NCBI GenBank assembly: GCA_011391655.1
Contig: JAABQE010000311.1
Coordinates: forward strand, 1 to 15,944
Length of the DNA stretch: 15,944 bases
Direction of reading: 5' to 3'
Source of the DNA: Hydrogenophilales bacterium
GTDB taxonomy: Bacteria > Pseudomonadota > Gammaproteobacteria > Burkholderiales > Thiobacillaceae
Within the stretch, counting starts at the first letter, position 1. Each line of letters opens with the position of its first letter. The notes under the pieces were generated by a model. The model did no database searches. It was given only the letters and a program-made list of their open reading frames with translations, and was not told where the DNA came from. The position numbers were made by a program, and so were the translations under genes. Shown here piece after piece: positions 7,378 to 13,798 of the stretch.

Positions 7378-7993
7378 GTTGCACTCCTTTTTCAGTCTGA
7401 AGGTATTGCTTGCCGGTGACCATGCTCTGCGCCACCCGTTCGCCGCGCAACTGGTGAAAAACCAGTGCCGCCATGTGCAGGCCGATAAAGCCCAGCATCA
7501 AGGCAAAGCCGACTTCGTGTGGCTCGCCCAGCACGTCTTCCAGCCAGTCCGCGTTGCCCAGCCAGCCGGCGAGCGGGCCTGCCTGAAATTCGATGGCGGC
7601 GAGTCCCAGCCCGGTAATGACCATCAGCGCCATGACAGCGTAGGCAAACAGATACGCCAGGCTGGCGATCGGGTCGTGTCCTGCACGATGGGCGCTGGGC
7701 AGGCGCAGATTCCGCACACTGTCTTTCCATACAGCGGGATGCCACAGGTCGCGCCAGCGCGCGCTCAGCGGCCCCACCACGCCCCACAGCAGGCGCGTCA
7801 GCAAACCCGCTGCCAGCACATAGCCGCTGAGAATATGCAGCTCCCACAGGGTGTCTTCATAGGGGCCGTGTTCAAACCATTCGGCCAGTTGGCTGGTGGC
7901 GATGAGCGCCACAATCGACAGGGCGATAACCCAGTGCAGCAGCCGCAGCAAGGGGTCGAACACGCGCTGCGGGTGGGGGGGTGAATGCGGCAT
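7370..7993 (-). CDS. Cytochrome b561-family membrane cytochrome, first gene of the SHP operon
   Basis: A 207-residue inner-membrane dihaem b-type cytochrome. Four hydrophobic helices are at about 15-35, 52-72, 110-132 and 161-181. Candidate haem ligands are His20 (RLLHW), His53 (ELHILSGY), His173 (GLHMAAL) and His180, with His159 at the loop edge. This pattern matches the cytochrome b561 / Ni-Fe-hydrogenase b-subunit type, which oxidises quinol and passes electrons to periplasmic c-type haems. Here the partners are likely DHC and SHP, encoded just downstream. The ATG at 7993 has AGGAG about seven bases upstream. The operon promoter region lies in 7994-8094. Confidence 0.88.
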   Translation of the reverse strand: MPHSPPHPQRVFDPLLRLLHWVIALSIVALIATSQLAEWFEHGPYEDTLWELHILSGYVLAAGLLTRLLWGVVGPLSARWRDLWHPAVWKDSVRNLRLPSAHRAGHDPIASLAYLFAYAVMALMVITGLGLAAIEFQAGPLAGWLGNADWLEDVLGEPHEVGFALMLGFIGLHMAALVFHQLRGERVAQSMVTGKQYLQTEKGVQHD

Positions 7994-8039
7994 GACAGTC
8001 TCCTGAGAGGGGGAATGCCACAGACTCTATGCGCGCAGG

Positions 8040-8056
8040 CTTAGGGAAACCTTAAG
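8040..8056 (-). promoter_or_regulatory. PmrA/QseB-like direct-repeat operator before the SHP operon
   Basis: The minus strand reads CTTAAG-GTTTC-CCTAAG: two hexamers in direct repeat at 11-base periodicity, one helical turn apart. PmrA/QseB-type regulators recognise (C/T)TTAA(G/T)-N5-(C/T)TTAA(G/T). Reading towards the operon, a weak -10 (TAGAGT, 8029-8024) follows at a distance that puts the repeats over the -35 region, as expected for an activator. The box lies about 47-63 bases before the cytochrome b start, and the operon encodes a regulator of this family, so autoregulation is likely. Confidence 0.6.
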
Positions 8057-8094
8057 GCGGGATTGTTTTCCTTCAGGCAGTGGATCGCTTGCTG

Positions 8095-8688
8095 CTATAG
8101 CGTCTGGCGCGACGTATATCGATACAGCTGGCGCTCGGTCAGTACCGCGTCGAGCGGCATGTCCCACGGATCATGCGGCAGCGACTCAACCCGCTGGCAT
8201 TCGTAGGCAATCCCCACCAGGCGCGGCTTGCGCCAGTTGCGCCGGTGCCGCATGAACGCCAGCGTGGCGTCGTAAAAGCCGCCGCCCATGCCCAGACGAT
8301 AGCCCTCGTGATCAAACCCGACCAGCGGCATCAGCAGCAGGTCGAGTTGGCGCGCGCGCAGCGGTCGCGCGTCGAGCGGCTCGGCGATGCCGTAGCGGTT
8401 GTGTGTCATCCGCGTGTTGCGCTTGATCCGGGCGAACCGCAACACCCGGCCGCGCTGCGGCAACACCGGTGCATAGCATTCACGCCGCATCAATAAAATC
8501 TGGTTCATCAACAGGCGTGCGTCGAATTCGCCGCCGTGCGGCAAATACACGCCGATGCGCCGGGCGCGCAACAACAAGCCGTGGCGCAAGGCCAGCCGCA
8601 GCGAGGCGCGCGCGGCCTGACGGCGGGCAGGCGGTTTAAGCGCGTTGCGGGTCGCCTTGAGCTGGCGTCTGAGGGTGGATTTGTTCAT
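8095..8688 (-). CDS. ygfA: 5-formyltetrahydrofolate cyclo-ligase
   Basis: A 197-residue cytoplasmic enzyme that converts 5-formyl-THF to 5,10-methenyl-THF using ATP, returning the storage folate to the one-carbon pool. Visible signatures are the basic N-terminus (STLRRQLKATRNAL), the substrate strand RIGVYLPHGGEFD (44-56) and the nucleotide/folate site LVGFDHEGYRLGMGGGFYD (122-140). Length is typical. The ATG at 8688 starts the family-like N-terminus; an in-frame ATG at 8760 would lie inside the 6S RNA and is rejected. A GGGGAG sequence 12 bases upstream is the best Shine-Dalgarno and is also the 3' strand of the 6S closing stem. The gene directly follows 6S RNA, as in many proteobacteria. 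Confidence 0.9.
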   Translation of the reverse strand: MNKSTLRRQLKATRNALKPPARRQAARASLRLALRHGLLLRARRIGVYLPHGGEFDARLLMNQILLMRRECYAPVLPQRGRVLRFARIKRNTRMTHNRYGIAEPLDARPLRARQLDLLLMPLVGFDHEGYRLGMGGGFYDATLAFMRHRRNWRKPRLVGIAYECQRVESLPHDPWDMPLDAVLTERQLYRYTSRQTL

Positions 8689-8700
8689 GGAAAAGAAAGG

Positions 8701-8880
8701 CTCCCCGCCTGTGCCGTGATGAGCCGCAGACTCTTGAACCGGGGTCCAAGACGGCCGCAATCAAAGGCGCTTTGGGCACATGAAACGTGTCACGCGCACA
8801 CCCGCACCGGAATAGATCGCAGCCTTGCACGTATGCATTGGTCCAGAGAAATTGCAGCCCTTCTCGAACACCGCAGGGAG
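8701..8880 (-). ncRNA. ssrS: 6S RNA
   Basis: A 180-base transcript on the minus strand between zapA and ygfA, the conserved location of ssrS. The ends pair: 5' CTCCCTGC (8880-8873) with 3' GCGGGGAG (8708-8701), eight pairs including one G-U. The inner arms CGGTGTTCGAGAA and GGTTCAAGAGTCTGCGG near each end resemble known beta/gamma 6S sequences, with the interior giving the long open-promoter-like bulged hairpin. 6S RNA mimics an open promoter and sequesters sigma70 RNA polymerase in stationary phase. Ends are inferred from the closing stem and the -10 box seven bases upstream. Confidence 0.85.
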
Positions 8881-8887
8881 CATCGCC

Positions 8888-8893
8888 AGTTTA
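8888..8893 (-). promoter_or_regulatory. -10 box of 6S RNA overlapping the zapA stop codon
   Basis: The minus strand carries TAAACT followed by seven bases and then the first base of the 6S closing stem, correct spacing for a sigma70 start. The first three bases of the hexamer (TAA, 8893-8891) are also the zapA stop codon. The -35 region (near 8911-8917) is weak (TGGAAG). Confidence 0.5.
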
Positions 8894-9193
8894 GAAGAGT
8901 TTGTCCTGATCTTCCAGTGCTGAATCGAGCAACGTATTGCAGTGGGTCAGCCGGGTGCGTGTCTCTTCGATCAGCCCGCCGCCGCCTTGCGTGAGCAGAT
9001 CGTGCGCCAGGTTGAGTCCAGCCATGATCGCGATGCGTTCGGCGCCGATTATTTTGCTGTTGTCGCGGATCTCGCGCATTTTTTCGTCCAGATAGTCGGC
9101 CGCCGCGATCAGCGCCGATTCTTCCTCGCGCGAACACGCCACTTTAAAAGAACGACCCAGGATGTGGATGTCAATCGAGCGGGGGCCAGCCAT
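8891..9193 (-). CDS. zapA: Cell division protein ZapA
   Basis: A 100-residue cytoplasmic protein that crosslinks and stabilises FtsZ filaments at the division ring. The N-terminal globular part (SIDIHILGRSFKVAC, then REEESALIAAADYLDEKM) is the ZapA fold, followed by the long coiled-coil helix to about residue 95 (AERIAIMAGLNLAHDLL). I chose ATG 9193 because it begins the family N-terminus; the frame is open further upstream to 9592 only as a non-coding extension across the neighbouring gene. Its ATG shares one base with the stop of the upstream coiled-coil gene (TGATG), so the two are translationally coupled. Confidence 0.9.
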   Translation of the reverse strand: MAGPRSIDIHILGRSFKVACSREEESALIAAADYLDEKMREIRDNSKIIGAERIAIMAGLNLAHDLLTQGGGGLIEETRTRLTHCNTLLDSALEDQDKLF

Positions 9194-9390
9194 CAGTCGT
9201 CCTCCGGCAAGGTTTCGAGCAGCGCCTGCAGCCGGGTTTTGGCAGCCTCCAGGCGGGTGGTCAGTTGTTTGTTGTCCTGCTGCGTGACCAGCAACTGCTG
9301 CCGCAGCGCGATGTTGTCGCGGCGCAGCGTGTGGCACAACTCGGCCACCTGGCGGATTTTGGCTTCGAGGGTTTCGAGTTCGGCATACAT
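9193..9390 (-). CDS. Small coiled-coil protein, ZapB-like / TIGR02449-like
   Basis: A 65-residue protein that is almost entirely a heptad-rich coiled coil: MYAELETLEAKIRQVAEL then RRDNIALRQQLLVTQQDNKQL. Conserved small coiled-coil genes of this type often precede zapA in beta- and gammaproteobacteria, and a role with ZapA at the division ring is plausible by analogy with ZapB. The start at 9390 (MYAELETLEAK) is preferred over an ATG at 9432 that would add a non-coiled leader. No assigned biochemical activity. Confidence 0.7.
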   Translation of the reverse strand: MYAELETLEAKIRQVAELCHTLRRDNIALRQQLLVTQQDNKQLTTRLEAAKTRLQALLETLPEDD

Positions 9391-9447
9391 GGCAGCGACT
9401 ATAGGGGGCAGCGTGCGGACGGTCAATCGCATGCGCTCGCGTCAAGG

Positions 9448-9453
9448 TAGAAT
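9448..9453 (+). promoter_or_regulatory. Probable -10 box of the B12 uptake operon
   Basis: TAGAAT lies five bases before the first base of the riboswitch P1 stem, so a transcript starting near 9460 would begin with the aptamer. No convincing -35 is seen at 16-18 bases upstream. Confidence 0.5.
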
Positions 9454-9457
9454 GCGC

Positions 9458-9644
9458 GGCTTCAGGTGCCAACGCAGCGATCAGCTGCCGAGGATAAACG
9501 GGAAACAGGTGTGCGGTTTTGACTGCCAAGCCTGTGCTGCCCCCGCAACGGTAAGCGTTGTTGTCCGGCGTTTCATCCAGCCACTGCCCCAACGGGTGGG
9601 AAGGCGAAACGCCTCATGCGCGAGCCCGGATACCGGCCTGAGCC
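9458..9644 (+). ncRNA. Cobalamin (adenosylcobalamin) riboswitch
   Basis: The P1 stem GGCT-T-CAGG (9458-9466) pairs with CCTGAGCC (9637-9644). Conserved aptamer blocks occur in the right order: GGGAAACAGGTG, GACTGCCAAGCCTGTGCTGC, CCCCGCAACGGTAAG, then CACTG, GGGAAGGCG and the B12 box AGCCCGGATACCGGCC (9623-9638). This is the class that shuts down corrinoid uptake and synthesis genes when the coenzyme is abundant. It sits immediately before the TonB-dependent receptor and adenosyltransferase genes, fitting that role. Confidence 0.95.
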
Positions 9645-9674
9645 CTGCCTGTTGATGGCAGAGGATCGTGCAAC

Positions 9675-9696
9675 GCGCCTGCGGGGAACCAGGCGC
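9675..9696 (+). promoter_or_regulatory. Likely P13 kissing-loop hairpin of the riboswitch expression platform
   Basis: The perfect 7-bp stem GCGCCTG (9675-9681) / CAGGCGC (9690-9696) closes the loop CGGGGAAC. The loop bases CGGGG (9682-9686) are complementary to CCCCG (9541-9545) in the aptamer's L5 loop, the classic L5-L13 contact. The hairpin ends eight bases before the weak Shine-Dalgarno GGAA (9704) and has no following T-run, so it points to translational control. Confidence 0.6.
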
Positions 9697-9714
9697 CCCA
9701 ACTGGAAACTCATC

Positions 9715-11628
9715 ATGCGTCAAACCCAACTCGCCCTCGCCCTGAGCGCTGTCTTCGTCGCGTCCGCCTGTGCGGACACCTTGCCGGAATATGTCGGCGA
9801 CACCATCGTGGTGACGCCGACGCGGATGCCACTTGCGGATACCACTGCGCCGTTCGCATCCGAGGTGCACAGCTTGCGCATGATCGAACAATCTGGCGCG
9901 GTCACTTTGTATGACTATCTTGCGCAACATACTTCGTTGCTGGTCCTGCCCTATTTTGGCAACAAGGCTGTCCCCCAAATCGACATGCGCGGCTATGGCA
10001 TGGAAAACGGTCATCAAAATATTGTCGTAACGGTCGATGGGCGTCGCCTGAACAACGTCGATATGGTGCCGCAACTACTGGGCTCGATTCCGCTGGCCGA
10101 TATCGAGCGCATCGAAATTACCAAAGGCAGCGGTTCAGTGATGTTTGGCGACGGCGCGACCGCTGGAACGATCCAGATCATCACGCGCAATCGCGACGGT
10201 GCGTCGGCGAAAATTGCGGCGGGCAATTACGGTGCGCGCAATGCAACGCTTGCCGCTGGCTTGAACCGTGAAGCATTGAGCCTGTCCGTCAGCGCGGATT
10301 ACGCTAATCTCGACGGCACCAGCGAGCCAGACATGACCGGTCAGCGCGATGCCTCGCTCAACCGCACCGTGCAAGGCAAACTGGAAGTCCGTCCGCTGGA
10401 CGGGCTGACGCTCAATCTGGATGGCGGCCGCAGCCGTATCGACACACGCTATGTCGACACGTTAACGCTTGCCGAATACGAGGCGAACCCCGCCCAGAAT
10501 GGCGGCAATATCTACACCCACCAAAAATTCGAATCCAATGTATGGGGAGCGGGTGCAGCCTATGCGTTCACGCCGCACTGGAAGCTTGGCGCGCGCTATC
10601 ACCAAGAGGACAAGCTTTCCGATTTCATCAGTTTTGCATTCAAGGCCGACTACGACTATCGCAGCGGCGATCTGGCGCTGGAATACCGGGGGGATGCCTT
10701 GAGCCTGACGCTGGGCGGGCAAGCATTCGACGGCGAGCGCATCGGCAGTTTTGATCGCACCAGCAAGGACAATCGTGGCCTGTTCGTGCAAACGCTGTAT
10801 CGGCTCGGCGCAACCACACTGTCAGCGGGCGCGCGTGCTGAGAACGTTGGCTACACCTATGCACCTGCCGCTGGTACGCCGATCAATAGCGACGACACCT
10901 TGTACGCATGGGATATCGGCGTCAATCAACAACTGGACGATGGCCTGTTTTTATTCGCCAACCTGAACCAGGCTTTTCAGGCGCCCGATATCGATCGGTT
11001 TTTCGACTGGGGTGGCACCTTCAATGCCTTTATCAGCCCGGAGCATAGCCGCTCGCTCACTGCCGGCTTGAACCATGTTGCGTCGACCAACCGGATGAAG
11101 CTGGTCGTGTTCTATGCCAAGGTGACGGATGAAATCTATTTCAATCCGGTCACATTCATCAATACCAATCTCGACAAAACGCACAAATATGGCCTGGAGC
11201 TGCAAGATAGCTGGCAGATGGCGCCTTCCCTTGCGGCCTCGCTTAACTACGCCTATACCCGTGCAATGATTGATCGCGAAGACAGTGGGAGCGGTGCGTA
11301 TGACGGCAAGGAGTTGCCCGGTGTGCCGCGTCACGGCGTTAACCTGGGGCTCAACTGGCGCATCACGCCGGCTTCCGGTTTGAACCTGATGTACGCCTGG
11401 CGTGCCGAAACCTGGGCGACCGAGGATTTCGACAACAACAATGTCCAAAAGCAGCAGGTCTATCAATCGACCAGTCTTGCGTATCAATATCGCCACCAGA
11501 ATTGGGAATGGTTCGCTGCCGTGGACAATGTGTTTGAACAGACCAATGGCATCTGGATACGCGACGACGCGATCTACCCGGTCAGTTTCACGCGCAACTG
11601 GCGGCTGGGCATGACGGTTGATTTTTAA
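9715..11628 (+). CDS. btuB: TonB-dependent receptor, BtuB-like corrinoid transporter
   Basis: A 637-residue outer-membrane beta-barrel. The signal peptide (1-20, ending SACA) is followed by a TonB box-like DTIVVTPTRMP (29-39). The plug domain (about 45-160) has QIDMRGYGMENGHQNIVVTVDGRR-type segments and the IERIEITKGSGSVMFGDGA motif of TonB receptors. The rest is alternating strands ending in aromatic F (LGMTVDF), the usual barrel C-terminus. Length is close to E. coli BtuB. Cobalamin is inferred as substrate because the gene lies under a cobalamin riboswitch and 14 bases before an adenosyltransferase. I chose ATG 9715; an in-frame ATG at 9616 falls inside the aptamer. Confidence 0.88.
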   Translation: MRQTQLALALSAVFVASACADTLPEYVGDTIVVTPTRMPLADTTAPFASEVHSLRMIEQSGAVTLYDYLAQHTSLLVLPYFGNKAVPQIDMRGYGMENGHQNIVVTVDGRRLNNVDMVPQLLGSIPLADIERIEITKGSGSVMFGDGATAGTIQIITRNRDGASAKIAAGNYGARNATLAAGLNREALSLSVSADYANLDGTSEPDMTGQRDASLNRTVQGKLEVRPLDGLTLNLDGGRSRIDTRYVDTLTLAEYEANPAQNGGNIYTHQKFESNVWGAGAAYAFTPHWKLGARYHQEDKLSDFISFAFKADYDYRSGDLALEYRGDALSLTLGGQAFDGERIGSFDRTSKDNRGLFVQTLYRLGATTLSAGARAENVGYTYAPAAGTPINSDDTLYAWDIGVNQQLDDGLFLFANLNQAFQAPDIDRFFDWGGTFNAFISPEHSRSLTAGLNHVASTNRMKLVVFYAKVTDEIYFNPVTFINTNLDKTHKYGLELQDSWQMAPSLAASLNYAYTRAMIDREDSGSGAYDGKELPGVPRHGVNLGLNWRITPASGLNLMYAWRAETWATEDFDNNNVQKQQVYQSTSLAYQYRHQNWEWFAAVDNVFEQTNGIWIRDDAIYPVSFTRNWRLGMTVDF

Positions 11629-11642
11629 GAAGGGTAACGGGC

Positions 11643-12248
11643 ATGACTGAACTGCAGCGCAGCACGCGCCATGCTGCACGCATGGCGCGCAAAAAAGCCG
11701 TTATCGACGCCGCAATTGCTGCGGCCACCGACGAGCGGGGGCTGCTCATCGTCATCACCGGCAACGGCAAAGGAAAAAGCACCTCGGCCTTCGGCACACT
11801 GGCGCGCGCGCTGGGCCACGGCATGAAGGCTGGCGTGGTGCAGTTCATCAAGAACCGGACGGATACCGGCGAGGAGGCCTTCTTCGGCAAACAGCCGGGC
11901 GTCGAGTGGCACGTCACCGGCGATGGCTTCACCTGGGATACGCAAAATCGCGAGCAGGACATTGCCACCGCGCAACGTGGCTGGTGGGTGGCCAAGGCCA
12001 TGCTGGCCGATGCAACGTACCAGCTGGTCGTGCTGGACGAACTGACTTATCTTTTGAGCTACGGCTATCTCGATGCCGACGAGGTGCTGGACGCGCTCGC
12101 CCAGCGCCCGAAGATGCAGCATGTCATCGTCACCGGCAGGGGCGCGCCGGATGAATTGATCGAGATGGCTGACACGGTATCGATCATCGCCGATGAAAAG
12201 CACGCCTATCGCGCTGGGGTCAAAGCGCAGCGCGGCATCGACTTGTGA
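11643..12248 (+). CDS. cobO: Cob(I)alamin adenosyltransferase (CobO/BtuR type)
   Basis: A 201-residue cytoplasmic enzyme that transfers the adenosyl group of ATP to cob(I)alamin, making the coenzyme form. The P-loop GNGKGKST (40-47) has the reversed ATP orientation typical of the family. Further signatures are VVQFIK, the WDTQNREQD segment (98-106), VLDELTYLLSYGYLD (130-144) and the terminal RAGVKAQRGIDL. It begins 14 bases after the receptor gene with AAGGGTAA upstream, so both are on the riboswitch-controlled transcript. The adenosylated product would feed back on that riboswitch. Confidence 0.93.
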   Translation: MTELQRSTRHAARMARKKAVIDAAIAAATDERGLLIVITGNGKGKSTSAFGTLARALGHGMKAGVVQFIKNRTDTGEEAFFGKQPGVEWHVTGDGFTWDTQNREQDIATAQRGWWVAKAMLADATYQLVVLDELTYLLSYGYLDADEVLDALAQRPKMQHVIVTGRGAPDELIEMADTVSIIADEKHAYRAGVKAQRGIDL

Positions 12249-12427
12249 TCGCTGCAACGGCAAATAACGAGCCATCACGGTCGTCGTTCTGTACGCGTCG
12301 TGCTACTGCCTCACGTGCCTGCTGATGGCTTATGTTGGTCGGTGGCATTCGACGCGCGATGTCCTAGGTGCGCCACTGGGTGAGTGCAGCCATTTCAATA
12401 TTTGACTCAACCCCACGAAGCCCCAAC
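12249..12427. other. Gene-free stretch after cobO, nothing recognised
   Basis: No ORF, RNA gene or terminator could be supported here. A 41-codon open stretch ending TGA at 12404 has no recognisable start or family. The stretch may be decayed sequence of the MscS-type gene whose 3' end follows. Confidence 0.4.
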
Positions 12428-12658
12428 TTGGAACAAGACATCCAGAAGTATTCCGATATCGTCGCCACCCCGCAGCTCGAAGTCGAAATCCTCTAATTCA
12501 CGCTGGTCGGCCCGGTGCTGGCGGTGCGGCCGTTTTGTCATACTGACCACTACTGGCAGGTGTATTTCAACGGCAACCGCATGATCCGCGAAACGCTCGC
12601 CGAGGCAGGGTTCCCCGCGCCGATGCCCGCACAATTGATACTGACACGCGCGGCCTGA
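12428..12658 (+). pseudogene. C-terminal remnant of an MscS-type mechanosensitive channel gene
   Basis: The frame beginning LEQDIQKYSDIVATPQLEVEIL is interrupted by TAA at 12494-12496 and continues in the same frame as FTLVGPVLAVRPFCHTDHYW, then QVYFNGNRMIRETLAEAGFP, to a TGA at 12656-12658. The part after the stop is the characteristic C-terminal cytoplasmic domain of MscS-family channels (VRPF-x-H-x-DHYWQVYF-x-x-N). The TAA replaces what is usually a Glu codon before the Phe (EVEIL-E-F), a single G-to-T change. No membrane or pore domain is found upstream, so the gene is both truncated and nonsense-mutated. A terminator follows 20 bases later, probably once its own. Confidence 0.75.
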
Positions 12659-12677
12659 TTCGCTCGGTCGAATGCAC

Positions 12678-12705
12678 AGCGCCCCCAATGCGGGGCGCTT
12701 TTTTT
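12678..12705 (+). terminator. Intrinsic terminator after the MscS remnant
   Basis: AGCGCCCC (12678-12685) pairs with GGGGCGCT (12692-12699) around a six-base loop, followed by a run of T to 12705. It probably also ends the B12 uptake transcript, since no terminator was seen directly after cobO. Confidence 0.88.
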
Positions 12706-12837
12706 GCGCCCAAGCTCACGCGAAGAGGGAGCCGTCATCGCGTTCGGGTGGTGAATTCTGCCGCTGCCGCTACCCGGCTTGACCCGGATGGAATGCAATG
12801 CAAGCATGTCCGCTGACTTTGCCACGCCCTCTTTCCC

Positions 12838-13755
12838 TTGAATCTGCCTGCTTCGCCTTATGTTGGCCGTTTTGCCCCGTCGCCCACCGGACCGCTGCAT
12901 GTCGGTTCGCTGGTCGCTGCGGTGGCGAGCTGGCTCGATGCCCGTGCCGCAGGCGGGCGCTGGCTGGTGCGGATGGAAGACCTGGATCGCCCGCGCTGTG
13001 TGGCCGGCGTGGCGGACACCATCCTGTGCCAGCTGGAAGCGTATGGTTTGCATTGGGATGGCGCAGTGATTTACCAGTCGACGCGCGACGACGCCTATGC
13101 TGTCGCACTCGACCGCTTGCAGGCGCAAGGCCAGGCCTACCCGTGCGCCTGCACCCGCGCCCAGCTCGCGCAGGCGCCGCGCAATGCGGAGGGTGAAAGC
13201 ATCTATCCGGGAATCTGTCGCAATGGGTTGCCTGTCGGTGCGGGTGCGGGTGCGCGCGCCTGGCGAGTGCGGGTGCCGCAGGCTGAGGTCGGTTTTCACG
13301 ACCGTATACACGGCGACCTGTCACAGAATCTGTTCCGCGACGTCGGTGATTTCATTGTCAAACGTGCGGATCAGCTCTTTGCCTACCAGCTCGCTGTGGT
13401 GGTGGATGATGCCTGGCAGGGCATCACCCATGTCGTTCGCGGCGCCGATCTGCTGTGGAATACGCCGCGCCAGATGGTTCTGCAAACCCTGCTGGGCCTG
13501 CCGACGCCGGTCTACGCGCATGTGCCGCTCATCACCAATGTTGCCGGAAAAAAGCTGTCCAAGCAGACCCTGGCGCCCGCTTTGCCATTGAGCGGCCAAA
13601 GTGGTGTGCTGGCGCAAACGCTTGCCGCGCTCGGGCATCCGCCTCCCGGCGATTTGACGGGCGCAGGGCCAGCCGAACTGCTGGCGTGGGCGAGTGCGCA
13701 CTGGCACATCGAAAACGTGCCACGGCAGCCAAGCATTGCCAACCCCTCGCCCTGA
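12838..13755 (+). CDS. gluQ: Glutamyl-Q tRNA(Asp) synthetase
   Basis: A 305-residue GltX-like enzyme lacking the anticodon-binding domain; it attaches glutamate to queuosine in tRNA-Asp. It has the HIGH-type motif PSPTGPLHVGS (14-24), the ATP-site motif KLSKQ (239-243) and a zinc site (Cys103, Cys105, Tyr123, Cys127) in YPCACTRAQL...YPGICRN. The start is TTG at 12838: the frame is closed by a TGA at 12814 and no other start codon lies before YVGRFAPSPTG. The TTG overlaps the TGA (12839-12841) of a possible 17-codon upstream frame starting ATG 12788. A GA-repeat loop (VGAGAGARA, 132-140) is encoded by three GGTGCG-like units. No clear Shine-Dalgarno. Confidence 0.92.
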   Translation: MNLPASPYVGRFAPSPTGPLHVGSLVAAVASWLDARAAGGRWLVRMEDLDRPRCVAGVADTILCQLEAYGLHWDGAVIYQSTRDDAYAVALDRLQAQGQAYPCACTRAQLAQAPRNAEGESIYPGICRNGLPVGAGAGARAWRVRVPQAEVGFHDRIHGDLSQNLFRDVGDFIVKRADQLFAYQLAVVVDDAWQGITHVVRGADLLWNTPRQMVLQTLLGLPTPVYAHVPLITNVAGKKLSKQTLAPALPLSGQSGVLAQTLAALGHPPPGDLTGAGPAELLAWASAHWHIENVPRQPSIANPSP

Positions 13756-13798
13756 CTGGACAATCCGGATTCTGCTTACCCTTCAGCGCTCACCCAAA

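Noticed and set aside
8891..9592. 233-codon frame containing zapA
   Set aside because: The upstream 133 codons overlap the small coiled-coil gene and the riboswitch and do not resemble any protein; zapA begins at 9193.
12279..12406. Open stretch of about 41 codons downstream of cobO
   Set aside because: It lacks a start codon with a ribosome site and matches no family I know; probably chance or decayed sequence.
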